This document shows, one piece after another, positions 1 to 14,100 of a DNA stretch of 64,000 bases. Position numbers and translations under genes: made by a program. Each line of letters starts with the position of its first letter. Position 1 is the stretch's first letter. The notes beneath the pieces were generated by a model. It did no database searches. It had not been told where the DNA came from and saw nothing but the letters and a program-made list of their open reading frames with translations. The DNA lies in assembly GCF_963678635.1 (NCBI RefSeq), contig NC_087066.1, forward strand, positions 45,805,225 through 45,869,224. Direction: 5' to 3'. Source of the DNA: Symsagittifera roscoffensis. Its lineage: Eukaryota > Xenacoelomorpha > Acoela > Convolutidae.

Positions 1-704
1 CTTTTGTTTCAAGTTGCGCAAAAAAAATTTGTTAAAAAAAGCTTAAAAATTTGTTGTGACAATTGATTTTTGAATAAAAGAAAACCTGTTAGATAAGAAA
101 AACGTATTTGATTAGCCTTTATCGGGTAAAAAACTCATGTTGCTCCTTTTCTTGCAAAACACGAAAATCTTACTTTTGATATGTAACTTTTTAGTAATTA
201 ACAGACCGCAAAATCTTAAAAGTAAGAACAGAGCCAACAAAGAAAGGAAGACTGTCAATAAGCTCAACTAGAAACAGAACAAGGATTGACTTCTTTTGAA
301 ACTTTTGAATTTCAAAGAAAATAATATATCCCGTTGAAGCCTGTAAATTTCAAGAATATTTTTTGAACAGCAATTTGTCATCAAATTATATCGATTAGAG
401 AAAACTAATAGAAAGCCCAAAACTGTGATACGCTGAGAAATTCTAATATTAATTTCCGCTTTTTTGACTACGTTTTTGACACCAAAAACAAAATCATGAA
501 GGACTTTTTGAACCTTTCCTAACGATAAAAAGGCGCTCCAGAATCAAACTTGTTCTGTTTTGAAATTGGTTTTGAAATTGGTTTTAGCTAGAATAACTTG
601 AAATGAACCTAAAAATAAATCAAAATGAATTGCAAAAAATTTTTAAATAAATGTGAAGAATTATTAACATTTTTGCCAATTAAAAACTGGAAAAAAAACA
701 TATA

Positions 705-1310
705 AAACAAGGATAGTCGGGACTGTGCAAGTAGCACAGAAAGTTCCGACAATATATTCATAAGTACAAAAGCTTTTTCCATTTTCTTCATTTTAGTATG
801 GATTTTTTATCCATGGAGTGATAAGAGAACTACACAAACGAGTATAAAATTAGCCAATAACGCATAATTGAGAACAATTGGCTTCAATAAAAAAATTACA
901 CAAATCAAATTGTTTGCACAAAAGTTCTTCATTTTTTCTAGAAGTCGTTTTATGGCCAAGGAAGCGCTAGTTATAAGTGAAATTTTTTATTCAAAATAAT
1001 CAAATGTTCTGAGCCTAAATGTTCAATTTTGTTATGGCGAGTGTTACTCGATCGCGTTAATCGCTCGAAAATTGACTAAATCTCAAAATTTTCAAAACAT
1101 TTTCTTCTCGACACTGAAACACTTTTATGAAATTTTTGCTTGAGTCACGGCTGAAACGATTTTAGTTTGATATATCACCCGAACCAGTCTTAGAATTGTT
1201 GGAGGGACCTGACTTTGCGTAGAAAAGAGCAAAGAAAAAACTAAAACACATCCGAACACAAATATCCTCACCATTTTCAATGGTCGGAACAAAAAGTAAA
1301 AAAGAATTCG
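705..1310 (+). repeat. Dispersed family H copy (CTGTGCAAGTAGCACAG hairpin head)
   Basis: It starts with AACAAGGATAGTCGG, then CTGTGCAAGTAGCACAGAAA, and ends near 1310 with a block (ACCTGACTTTGCGTAGAAAA...AACACATC) that recurs at the end of the copies at 26.9 and 34.6 kb. No coding content. Bases 1-700 and 1310-2090 hold nothing else I can recognise. Confidence 0.55.
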
Positions 1311-2094
1311 TATTCCTTGAGCCATGCAATGCTGCTGGAAGATAACCAACACAAAAGTAAACACAAACTAGTTTTTGTAGAAACCTTTGCCCAACTTCGA
1401 CTTGTCTTGGTGATAATAGCTTTCTTCGGATCTCAGTTTTCGGTGCTCACAACAAGGCTTTTGTATTCAAAAGTTGTCGTTAAAAAAGCATGTTGTGTTA
1501 CAGAGGCCGCGCGAGCTTGGGTTCTCAATTGTCAACTTGTTGTTGATAAGCAAACCCCCTCCCCCTTGACACACAAAGGGCCCCATCTTACTATATTGCG
1601 AAGTCCATCCAATTTCGCGAAATTTTGGCCAACCGAACTTAAAATGTTCATAAGGATCTTTTGGCGCCACTAAACAACTGTCATTCTGGGGGGTGCGCGG
1701 TCGGAAATAAAGCGTTTTTTGGCGCAGCCTTTTCAAAAGTTTCCAAATCGGCAATTTTTTTTAAAAACTCGCTTGTATCAAAATTTCCATGGAGAAAGTT
1801 TTTTGTTTTCGAAACTGAGGAGCTCAGTTTAATCGATCTACAAAAAGTTGTCAAAAACTTCTCCGGTTAATAAACCATATCTAGGTTCACATCCTCTGTC
1901 ATAACATCTCTGTCAATTGACATTACCTAATTGACTTTTATGATGATAATTTGCTATTAAAGTAAAGCACAACTACTAAGCTCAACATTACAGCTAAATT
2001 ACAATTGGATAAAAGAAACAAGAACTCTAATTTACCCGAGGTGTATAATAGAAAATAATGATAACAAAAGCACTGAGTAAAACTATTTCAACAC

Positions 2095-5000
2095 CTACAA
2101 AATGCCTGGTCCATGTAAGTGAACGAAAAATAAAAATGAAAAATTTTGTTCAGTTTTTGTTAAAATTTTTGTGGAATTTGTCCATAGGACTACAAGTTGA
2201 GGCTCCACAGCTGAAAGGGTTGTCGTTGAACATTGTGTAGTCTCAGCGACTAGAGACCGCTTGGGCTGAAAATCTCCCAGAGGAGTCAAAAATGACGACG
2301 GTGAATCCAGTTGAAGTTGTCCCTGTAGTTGTTTTGCGGGTGAGTTTGTCGCGGGTATAAATGAAATGAGAGGCTCTTCTTCCGAATCCTCCACCAGCTC
2401 TACTTCCTCTAATGGGAAAACTTTATCCAAAAATCTTCTTTCACCGTAGAACTTGGAAGGGCCACGGTTGTGTCAAGGTCTACAGTAGCTACACGAGGGG
2501 GCAATCTGTGTAGTCTCGGCTGGCTTTTCTGGAGAGCTCTCAATGTGGATTGGGTCGTCGTTCGTGCCCAAAGTTAGTGTGGTGTTTCTAGTGGATTCCT
2601 GGTTGTCCGTTAAAAGTCGTCTTGAAGAAGCTAAAGGACTTTCAAGGGTGATAGACCGGGAATCAGATTTTACACCTGAGTCTGAGGTGTTGTCTTCTAA
2701 GGTGTTGTCCCATTAGTTTAAATCTAAATTAGACGTTGGTTCTGAAGCAAATGAGAGGAAACCTTTTGACGAGAATGTGTGACATTTCCGTCTCTTAGCA
2801 GCTGGGTCTCCAAGGTTCTTCTGAAAGAAGAAGGCCCAACAATGTTGGAAACCAGTCTCTTAGCTGGTGAATGTCTCTTTCTTTTTGCTGCTAAATCATC
2901 AACGTTAACTAGGGTGTTCATCCTATTTGCAATTTTATTTGTAGCCCTTGGTTGTTTTATTTTTAAGGCGAGGTCTGATTTTCTGAGGACGTGACGGATG
3001 TTGAGTGTTACTGTGTGATCACTGTCGGATAAAATTTTTCCGTTCAGGGGTTTAAAAAATGGTTGTCCTTCTTTTCTATTAACAGACTTTTTAAACCAAA
3101 TACCTCCTTGTGTAAAAGGGTACGACAATGGGGCTCTTGTTGAAACTGGAGTGGATTTCTCCGTTGGATCATTCTCATAGCCTTCATTGTCTGGTTTTGT
3201 CTGGTCTAAGTAGCCGTCCTCGGTGTCGTCGTTGGATCCCCAATCATTGGCTCTTGACTTCGCCATGATCGACTACCCTTCATCTGAATCAATTGCGTGT
3301 GAGACTAGGCTTTTTCAAAAAGTGTTGGGTGATCTGTAAAATGTTTTTAGAAAAGAAGTATATCCAATGGATGCTTGTTGCGTCGAAGGAAGGATCCATA
3401 TGATTTTATTGATGGCTGAATTCAACGTTAGCTTAGGCTCGTTACAAGACATCGCCATAAGTTTCGCTTTCAACGTGTAAATTAGGCGTTCTAAGATTCC
3501 AATGGATCTATTAACCCCCATGGTGCACAGAATTAGGTTAATATTGTTCTCCTCAGAGAAATTTTAAAAATCGCTTGATATGAGTCGTGACTAATGGTCT
3601 ACTCTAATTGAATTTCGAAGCCCGTGTAGATTGCAGTAATCAGCCAAAATGGAAAGTGCTGCCGCGATGGAGGTGCACAATTTTCGCCGAAGAATTTTTT
3701 TAAGTCTATCTATACAGAGTAACAAGTATTTCGATCTGCCCCAGTTATTATCCAGTGGACCAGCGAAGTCTAGATTAATTTCTTTGTTCGGTTTTGTAAG
3801 TTTCGGTAACTTCTGCGTGTTCGCCGATCGCAATAAGACTTTCAACTTCTTACCTGCTTTTAGACATTGAGAGCAATTTTTCCGTGGTAGTAGATTTCTC
3901 TATACAAATGAGACCACCAAATATTTTCTGCCAATGCTTTCACGCCGAACTATCCGGGGTGTGCTTTATGTGAAATACTCATAAACGGGGATCTAAGGGC
4001 TGCCGGAACAATTAATTTCTTCTGATTAAATCATAATCCCGCCTTCAAATGAATGGTTTTTTGGAATGTTGTTGAATAAGCTTCAAAACTTATCCGGTGG
4101 AATCCCGTTTCCCATTTACCGTTGTATTTTCTACTAATATTTTATCCTCGTTCGTCATGAGTTGGATTAGTTTAGTAGAGCAATGGTCTGCGAATGATGA
4201 TGGGGAAGATGGTAATTTTAGGTCCCTTTTGTTTTTGCTAAGTAGAATTTTATGAATTTGTGACATAGCGTCGTTATCGAATTTAATAGAAATTCCTTGG
4301 TTATCTGCAATGACTGATAATTTTTGATTAGAAGATGAATGATGAGAATCAATTAGGTCAGCCTTACTTTTTGGATTTAAGTCAGAAAGTGAGTTTATTA
4401 AAGAGGGTACAAAAACAAAAAATCATTCTCTGTTAATAAAAATTGTCTAAAACTGAATTTTGAAAGTTTTAAAGGTATGCAACTGTTTGTCCAAGACTCT
4501 GAACGCGAGTGATTCGCAATGCAAATTCTAATTGTTTCTGTGACGTAATTCAGAACATTCGCAAAAAGCGACTGTTGGATGTTTAGTATTTTCTCATTCC
4601 TTCCGACCGTTGGATTGATATTATCCAACTTTGTTACATTATTTACACTAATAGCGTCCACTGGATTATTTAACAACAAATTGTTCTTTTTACAATTCCT
4701 CATTCAGACACATAGTATTTGCAAATAAACTATTGGTTATAATGCTGATTGTGGCAACCAAGAGTTCGTTGTCGTAATGTGATGATAGAAAGGCTTTTCT
4801 TGAAGCTGATCTCGATTTAAAAAAACCGGTAAATCCCATTTCTTTTCCTGGTAATGTCTTATTTTGAAATTGAAGGGTGAAACTCTGTTTACCCAACGTG
4901 TCAGTCTGCTGTGCATGGTTTTGTTAACGTTATTTGCATTAAATGCGGATAAAAGACCCTTTGGTTGGGTAGTATTTCAAACTCAGAGTCGTATAAGTAG

Positions 5001-7141
5001 TTCTTGAAGTGTTCTGTTGCCCAAACTACTCCCACTAATTCAAGTTCAATGGTTGAATATTTCATTTCATGCGTGTTTAAGAATCTCGAGGCGAAAGCAT
5101 TAATTATCCACGCTTCACCGTCCTATTGTTAAAAAGTAGAACCAATTCCGCTGTGGGATGCGTCTGTTTTTAATTTTGAAAGTCTTTTGATATCAAACTG
5201 GTTATGTTGACAGTTTGCGTTTCAGGTTTTTAAAAGCCGAGGTGTGAGAATCATTCCAATGGTAGATTGATTTCTTGTTTAGAAGTGGTCCTAATCTACT
5301 ATCTTAAAGAGGGTAGATAAATTTAGTACGAATTTCATGTACCAATTTATTAATTCGAAGAAAATCTTTAGTTCCGAAAGTTTTTTTTTTGGTTTCGGGC
5401 AATTTTTTTGAATCTGCTTTTCCAACCATTGGTGTTTGGAATTTTGAAGCCCAACCATTCACTGTTTTTTTGGAAAAAGCAGATTTTTCCCATTTGGCTG
5501 CCATAATCCTGTTTTCTAAAATATTCAAAATTTTCAATAAGGTGCATTTGTTCTTCTCTAAAGAACCTTTTGAGTCAAAAAAAATATCGCCAATGTAACA
5601 AATTGTTAAAGGTATGTTCTTTAATAGGGAATCCATTACCAGTTGAACTTTGTTTGGCATATCTCCAAAACCATAAAATCCGGTTAGGAAGCGGTACTTT
5701 CCATCAATTTCCCCTCCAACAATACTAAAGTTACCTTGTTTGCTTGTGTTGTCGCATAGTTTTAGTTGAATTTTCAATTTCAAACGTTTTACAAATCCAA
5801 ACTACTAAACCGCACCTCTCCCGACTTTTTTTTGACAATTGTAAAGCAATGTTGTCGATCAATTCATGTATGTTCGGTATTTTGGTTTTTTTGAAAGTTT
5901 TGTTTGCTCAGCAATTTTGAGTCGAATGCTAATTTTTTTCAATGTATTTTTTTTGAGTGATGACTTTGGGGCTTATGAATCCATCTTCGTCACAAGAAGC
6001 TGACTGGGCTGGCGGAGTCCACTGTTTTATTCAAGTTCGTGATTGCGTCTTTGCCTATATCCCATCATTAACCAGCTTTTTGGTCTCTAAACCATTATCG
6101 TCGTAGATTGTTCTTGATTGTTCTTGTGTTCTTGTGTTCAAAACGGCGTAGTCGTCATTATCGCTAGTTCCCGCTTCTGACCAGAAATTTATAGCCCCAT
6201 AAAATTTTTCTCCATAGCTCGGATGTGGTTCCGACGGAAAATATTGACAAATCTGATTAGTTAGATTTTTTTATCTACACTATTAACAGTCGTTTTTTAG
6301 CTTTGGCTTTACGGAGTCTTCCAAAATTTCCTTTGTGTTTACAAATATCACAAATGAAGCCCGTTGCTGGGCAAACGTTCAAGTGTCCTTTTGAAAAGGC
6401 GTTTCCTTATTTCATACACGATTTTGATTTTTCTATGTTCAGGCCTGGTTCTTTTTTTACAGGATTAAAATTTTTGTAAATCTTGCCATTATTATTCAAG
6501 CTGTTGATAGCCTTCGTGAAAATGTTTAATTTTTGGAGATTAAAGTATCCTTTTTGTCATTTATCGCCTGATGATTTAGAGCATCCACTGGATTTAAATT
6601 TTCTGACAAAGGCCTCTGTTGGAGATCGCAGTTTCTCATATTGAAGATAAAGACTTCTCGAATCCACTATTGTTCAGCATTTAACTCCGTCTCGAAAGTT
6701 TTAGCCAGCCCAGATAGTGGTTCTCAGAATTGTTCAGAGGACTATCTGTCCTTTTGTTTTCAGCTCAAAAACTTGTACCACTCGAAAATTATATTAGCTG
6801 GTTTTACAAATGTGGCTTCCAGGAGGTCGAAAAATTCTTTGAAGGAGAGTGATAATACTTTCACTCTTGGCCGTTTCTGTGAGAAAAATCTTTTCCTTTC
6901 GGTCCAAGGGCTAAGTATAAAATCGATCTTACTTTTTTATCCGCCTCGAGGCGCCTTCCGGAATTGGGATATCCGTTTCCGACACCAATGGATCATTAGG
7001 TTATCAATGTCAATATTCCCTTTGGCGACTATTGTCAAGTGGAATTGATCTATTCAATTACTCCAATGGGTGGGTGGTTCAACAGTGTGATTTGGCCAAA
7101 AAGCAGGAATCCCGGCAAGTTCGAATCTGCTGACTGCGCCA
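2095..7141 (-). pseudogene. Degenerate Ty3/gypsy LTR retrotransposon (gag remnant, RT, RNase H, integrase)
   Basis: Domains run in gypsy order on the minus strand, broken by many frameshifts and stops. A zinc-knuckle-like stretch is near 6.4-6.3 kb. Reverse transcriptase lies at 5783-5304 (YRFLTGFYGFGDMPNKVQ, then YIGDI at the catalytic box). RNase H remnants with FASRFLNTHEMKYSTIELEL are near 5.09-4.97 kb. An integrase zinc-binding Cys pair (CSQC) and core (LDFAGP) lie at about 3.9-3.6 kb, with a C-terminal integrase part at 3521-3315. Downstream, 3266-2724 and 2430-2095 are Ser/Thr-rich open frames of unknown role, probably the pol tail or an extra ORF. The RT box has Gly where active enzymes have Asp, so the copy is dead. 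A primer-binding site lies at its 5' side. I could not define the LTR pair. Confidence 0.8.
7124..7141 (-). promoter_or_regulatory. Primer-binding site of the gypsy element (TGGCGCAGTCAGCAG type)
   Basis: On the minus strand TGGCGCAGTCAGCAGATTCG begins exactly where a 5' LTR should end. It is complementary to a tRNA 3' end with CCA and T-arm (the plus strand reads like a tRNA 3' part with TTCGAATC). The same TGGCGCAG start is used by the gag-only LTR element at 11948. Confidence 0.55.
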
Positions 7142-8155
7142 TAAAAAAGATTGTTCAAATACCACTGGTAAAATAAGACTATGTAAGCTAATGTTAAAGG
7201 AATAAAATAAAGATGTTTGAATTAAAACAGCTTTTCTTCATTTCAATCGAAAAGCGATGCGAAGTCCAATGGACTTCGAATAGACATGACAGCCAGGTGC
7301 CTAATTAAGAATTAAAGGTCAGGATTAATATAAAATAAAGCAGAATCACAACAGTCTGGAAAATCTTTCCACCATGCCCCAATTTAGGCATGTTTTTTTT
7401 TTGCTTGAGAAATTGGGCAGTTTTGACTTCTTTTGTTTTTTTTTGCACAAACTGATGCGCAAATTTTTTACTTGAGGAGATGAATGAGCCCAGTTTTTGG
7501 GAAGTTATGCCCATTTTTCCGGTATTTTATGGAAAAAGTGAGATCATGTATGCAAACAATTTTCTGCAAAATGAAGCCTCAAAAAATTTGGCTCATTTTT
7601 TCTGTTTTCTTGAAATTCAGTTAACTCATAGCCCTTATCTTGTTTTTGGCCCAATTAAGCTGGCCTATGGAAAAACAGTTAAAAATGGTAACCAATCGCT
7701 ACTCGGGACGTCTCCCTCGTTCAGACTTTGACGCTTTGATTACTCGAAGGTTCTCTCCTTCATTAACCTTTAGCATCTCTTGTCACAAACCCAAGCGATT
7801 TTTATGAGGGCATAGTTTTTCTGGGTACTTATTTGAGGTAAAACGACAGTCGAATAAATGCAAATTTTCGGATTTTCGGGCATAATTAAAATATTTTTTC
7901 AAAATTTTTTTTTTCAAAAATTAAGCTGCGTCAAAGTTTTTTCCAAAACTTAGCTGCAAGCAAAATAGGGTAATTTAAGTAGTTTAATTCAAATTAGTGA
8001 AAGCAATTTGAAAAAAAAAAAATGAAAAACCTTTGCAAAACTCCCTGTTTCCAAAAGTTTTGTATCTGCATATCTGGATCACTACCTCATTTCCAGAAAT
8101 TTATTGGTCATCGAAGTCTTAGTTGAGATAACATCAGATTTCTTTACTTACCAGA

Positions 8156-8161
8156 TTTATT
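8156..8161 (-). terminator. Polyadenylation signal AATAAA of gene 1
   Basis: An AATAAA hexamer on the minus strand begins about 30 nt after the stop codon of gene 1. No other hexamer lies between the stop and it. This is the expected place for a compact 3' UTR. Confidence 0.5.
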
Positions 8162-8191
8162 TCATTAATATTATTAATTTTTAAAAAAACA

Positions 8192-11100
8192 TCATACCAC
8201 CTCCTCATTGTCATCGTTGTTGGAATCCTTCTTGCTAGCAACTTTGACCTCTGTTTGGCTTTGTTTTTTGATCACTCGGTAGTTCTTCGGCACGGAGTTG
8301 TGGACGTTGATGTGGTGGACTGGGGGAATGTCTGGGACCTTGAACGATATCCAGGGAGATATGAGGTTCCTAAGCAAAACAACTTGAAAATACCATAGCC
8401 AATACAAAGTTGCAAAAGTTTCAATGAAGTCATCGAACCCGAGAAAATGACTTTCTAGAGCAGAGGCGGATCTAGGATTTTCTCGAGGGGAGGCTGATTT
8501 TCAAAAAACTTTCAAAAATTTTATCGACTTTTTTTTAAGTCGAACAGATTGATTTTCCGAGCACTTCCTAAGCACCACTAAAAGACCCTGTTTTGGTCAA
8601 ACTTTCTGCGCTGCAGGCAGAATTTCAAAAAACAGGCCAAAAAATGCGTTTTTAGGCACTTTTTGGAAAAATTTGACCAAAAAATTGCGTTTTTAGGCGC
8701 ACGCTCCCCCTCAAAAGTAATATAAATTGGCGCCGAAGAAACTTTTTGAGTTTGTCACCAAAATTTGATATCTCAAAATAGTACAAAGGGGACCTAAGAA
8801 AAAGCAACCGACCTAAGATTAGAGATATGACAGAGTTATCACCTTGCGCACCAAACAATTTTGATAACATTTACATCGATCGACTTACATTTCGGATCTA
8901 GCCAGAACCATTAGTGTTTTCTCATTGGTCAAATGATAAGACGAATTGACCAATAAAATGGCTTCATTTTTCAGCGACTGTCCGTGGAGCTCCTTGAGGA
9001 GTGCCTCGAAGGCACCCATCCGCACTCTTTCCAGCGAACATTCGTATAATCGAGGACACGATTTCTCCATAGGAGTGTAGGTGATCTTGATTGATTGGTC
9101 ATCTGAGAATTTCATTTCAACCAACTTCTGAATTAAATCTTTTTCGTCTTGTCTCTTTATTTCGTACTAAAATTTACTACATTATTCAACAAGCATCGAT
9201 ATAATTTTTGTAATCCCGTTATAATCAAGGTGGTGCCCGTTAAAACTTGAATGAAGTTTGTTTCTTAAAAGCAGCACAATGAGAATTAAAAATACATAAA
9301 ACAAAAATAAAAATTCAAGAAAAAAGTAAGAAATAACAATCGTTACATACTGAAAGCAGCAGCGTGTGCAAGTTTAACATTAGATGGTTGGGTTTAATGA
9401 CTACACTCTTCGGTCTAACCAACTGATTTTCTGGAGTTTCAACTCATTTCATGAAAACCGACCGCATTTCTCGGTATCTTCATCATGAACACTTGTTTTT
9501 GAGGTTAATTGAACTCAGTGTGTTGTACTTACGGCCGAGTAGATGTGTATTTTGAGCAAGTGAGAGGGGTACTGCTGCTTCAACAGGAGAAAAAAGAAGT
9601 CGTGAAGGAAGGGCAGAGGACCATCCATCACCACAACCACGTGTAGATTAGGAAGACCTTTCGGCTGAAACAGAATAGATTATTCTAACTTGGTTAGTTT
9701 TAATTCCTACTCAGAATATAGCTAAGGACATCTCGATAAGATGAGTGAACCAAATAAAATAAAATAAACGACTTATTTGAAAAAAGTATATCCGTTTTTT
9801 TTTGTGTTTTATAGAACAAATTACATTTAAGATCTTCAGTTTCAGGAAACTGTTAAAATAATTGAGTTTTTTAATATCTAACTTCATTCAAGAAATAGAA
9901 GATACATAAACAGAGGGAAAAAGAATTCTAAACTTAAGGAAAGCAAATAAAATCGATTTATTTGGGCTTTTTTCAAATTTCAAAATTTACATGAAGCAAA
10001 GCAACACAACGACACGAAATGAACCTACTTTTTTAGGATCGAGCAGTGCTGGCTGGAGAAAGGTGGGTTCTTTTCTCTCCACTAGATACGAGCTCAGGTA
10101 GTGCATGATCAACGGCTGAAAAGGAAAAAATATTCAAAGCCATCATGAACACCAATTTTCCAGTTTATACTGAGCAGTTTTTCGGAAATTTTAATTCAGG
10201 CGTCTTGTTTTCTGATGTGAAATAGTTGAGCAAACCAAAAACGCCATAAACTTTTGACCAAGTAAATTTCAAAATTAGCTTTTGTTTGATTCTAGACGAA
10301 ACCCAACGCATAAAACTAATTATTTCGTTTTGAAGCTGTTTCGAAATTTTGGGAGGTTTTGACCTCCGTTTTTGAAAACATGTTTACGATATTGGACAAA
10401 AAATTAAAACTGAAAATTGTGCGGGAATATTCTAGAAAATTCTAGAAGATTTACATGGCATTGATAGAGTCCCATAACGAAAGCGGGAGAGGTCCTCAGG
10501 GGCACATTGACTACCACTAGAGCCACGTGACCAGGCATGGCCTCCTGCTCTTTGGCGAGGAGTCCAATGTCAGTCTGGGAATACTGGTTCAACATCTGGA
10601 ACACTTCGAAGCCTGAGTCTAGCTGCACTCTGTATCTTTCCTTCTAAAAACAAATTCAACTGTTCAACTGAAGAATGGAAGAACGGAAGAATGGAAGAAC
10701 GTTTCAAAGACGCCTGAAAGCAAACAAACTTTCAACAAACTGCTATAATCTTATTCATTTCGTGTTCCAAAAAAATAGTGTCACAAAGAATTGCGATAAT
10801 GGGAAACTATACGTAAGAAAATATACCTGGACTGGTTACTAACGAGCATATATATTTTTAAGATTGCCGCGTTTGTAACAAACTTGGGCTAAGCGACAAA
10901 AAATCTAGACCTTTTTAGAAAAGTCATGAATCTCAAAGTCGGGGAGAAAACGAGAAAAAAAGAATTAGTCAAAGCCCAAAAGCAGAAAGAGACAAAAAAT
11001 CACACCTGAAAGCCTTCAAATGCCTAAGCATTATATAAAAAAATGAATCTAGAAGTTAGATATGGAAGTTTCCAAAAATAGTTTTCTTTCAAATTGACAA

Positions 11101-14100
11101 ATAAAAAAAGAACTTTTCACCAGATGTTAAAACAACTGCTGCGGAAAACTTTATTAACACCTACTTCTTCCATAGCGGCCGTGTACAGTTTAACGATAGC
11201 CGAATCGAAATCGTCCTCTGGCCCAATTGACTCAATGATGGTCGAAAAGATTTCTTCTACAACATCTAAAGTGCCAAGGAATGCTGAAACAAAAAATATC
11301 TTATTAAACCTACGTTGTGAATGACTGAATGAGCTGCAATCAAAACAGAGCAAAAATACCCGCAAATGTGCAAGTAGCACTTAAAGCTCCGAGTTTTTTT
11401 TTTGAAATAATTGTTTTTTTTTTGGTTTATGAAGAAGCAGTAAAAGTAAATTTAGATAACTATTTTTAATTGACTACAGTTGCTTTTATTGCGAACTGAA
11501 TCATAAAACGAAACGTGAAAACAAATAACAAAAAATAATTATTTTTCAGGTTGATATCGTATAATTGTGGCATTGTATAATCATTCAATAGCTGGTTCAA
11601 ATCGAACTCTTTTCTAACATTTTTCGGCTGTAACTTATACTCGCTGGCTTATCTCGCACAAAATTGGACTAAAAAGCAAAACTTTCATACCGGTTTTTCT
11701 CTAGATTGAGAACTTTTTCTAGTATTTTTAAACTGAAACTATTTAAGACGATAAATCTGGCGTATATGGACATTTCATATGATGACCAGTTTTGAGTTAG
11801 TTGAGTAAGTTTCTTGGCGCCATCGCTGCTGTGTGCGATCCTGGATTGGTTTAATTGAAATTTTGCCAGTTTGATATTGAGAGTGTGCGATTTGAAGTAG
11901 GAGGAATATTTATTCAGAATTAAAGTATCGATTTAACGTTTTTCTCATGGCGCAGCAAGCAGGATACGGCGCGGAGACCGGGAAGAACCCACTTAGGTTT
12001 ACGGCGTTTTGGCCGAGTAAGTGCACGGAGACACCAATGCTATGGGAGCACTGGATCACACGTTTCACCTGGGGCAATAGCAAAGCACGCTTTTAATCTA
12101 ACGGCAATTTTTGTCTCTCGGACATTCACGGCAACCCAAATTGCGACGCTGCCGGCAAAAGTGCAAGGAGAAAAACGTGTTGAGGCGTAGCAGACTCTCA
12201 TTTCAAACCTGTATCATTGCCTGATGGAGCGTGGTGAGAATGAGCTCCATAATCGGAAGCCCCACCAGGATTTGGCAACGAGTAGATATCCGAGAGTGCT
12301 GGACGAGTTCGAGAGCGTTTTCAAAAAAGAAAGGAACGAGAAGTTCGAAACCTGTAAATTATTATCCAGAAAACAGCGGGACGGGGAGACATTAGAAGTG
12401 TTTCATTCAGTACTAAGCGCAAGGTGCGACCTGGGAGCGCTGGAGCGAAGGATTCTACGAGATGTATTTATAGTGAGTATGTCGAATAAGGAGGCGCAGA
12501 CGGAACTCTGTCGATCTACTAAGACTCCAAAAGAAGTTACAGCGGTGTCGGAACTCGGTGGAGTGATGATCGATAGTATTTTCGAGGAGGATCAAAAGAG
12601 GGGGGACGGAACGAGAGAACGGGATACCAACTAAGTTCGGGCGTGCCATAGGAGATCGGAAAAAGCAGATCTAAGACTCGGAATTAAAACTGTAAAATTT
12701 TATGCCCAGGGAGAGGGCGGACCGCTGGTCTAAAACTCAATCCAATTTCTGTTTTGTGTAATTTTAAATTACATTTTAAAATTAGTTAACTTGAGGGAAT
12801 GTATATATACATTTCATATGATGACTAGTTTTGAGTTAGTTGAGTTTGTTTATTGGCGCCATGGTGCTGTCTGCGATCCTGGATTGATTTAATTAAGTAC
12901 CTGCCAATTTGAATTTGAGAGTAAGCGTTAGCTGAACAGTTGAAGTTGTTATGATTTGATTTGAAGTTGGAGGATTTTTTTTCAATTCAGAATTAAAGTA
13001 GTGTGGATTTAACGTTTTTCTCATATCTTTCCACTCCATCTGACTGACTTGTAACTAAGAGATTCATGGAGGGGTTGATAATGAGATTGAACGTAAGACT
13101 AGGAAAGATGGATGTTTTTGAGATGAAGATGCTAAAACCTTACCTTTTGTGCTGAGAATGATGCCTTTGCTCTCAAGCTCCTTTCCACCAACTTCGTTTT
13201 CCTAAAGAGTAATTAGTTTTTTCTCATGATTATTTTATTCTGCATTTCAAAGTTTCTTTTTTTTTTCAATTTAATTCCATTAGAAAATAGCTTGAAATTG
13301 TGTTTCAAACTTGCAGTTTTTCTTTTTTTAAGTGTTCGCTTTAATATAAGTAGATCCCACAAAAAAAAAAGAAAGATTGGCCGCAATAATTCAATAAAAA
13401 TCTCAAACCTGCAGCTAAACAAATGCAAAAGGACTCCGGAGTGACTGATATCTTTTTTAACATAATTGAATTATCATATTTCTCCCCGTTTTAACCCCTG
13501 GCTTACATTGGAGGCGGGGCAATCTGCGCAATTTCTTTGGTTCGGGTTTTTGGCAGCCGGGAATAAAAGGTCACAGTTCAGGGCCTCCAGAAGACCCTCC
13601 ACTTCAGTTTGATGTCTAACTATCATGAAGTCTGCTGGACTAAAACACATCGAAGTTCGTTAATTTCAACAAAACTGGTAAAAGCTCGTTTTCACTGTAC
13701 ATTATAAAAAAAAAAAATTTAAAGCGCCAATTTTTGGATTTTTTCAACTTTTGTTTTTGCATAGCGTAAGTTTCCCTCCCAGTAATGATTTCGAAAATTG
13801 ATTTCCAAAAACACCTCGGGGCTCTTTTCCCTTTCCCCCCCCCCACCTGCAAAATTTTATTTGTAAAAATTATGTTCACTTTGTTCGATTGTTATGAAAA
13901 TTAACATACGGACTAATTAAGTTATGACAAACATATTTGGTCTTCAGGGGGGGGGGGGGGGGGGGAGGATGGCGCCAATATATACTAATTTTGAGGGGAG
14001 AGCTTTCGGTCAATTTTTCGGTCAAAATTTTCCATAAAGTGCCAAAAAAACGCAGGTTTTTTCAAAATCCGCTGCCCCCCCCCCCTTTCGAGAAAATCCT

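Noticed and set aside
2779-2994. Plus-strand frame ending in a hydrophobic helix
   Set aside because: Antisense to the Ser/Thr-rich tail frame of the gypsy element (3266-2724).
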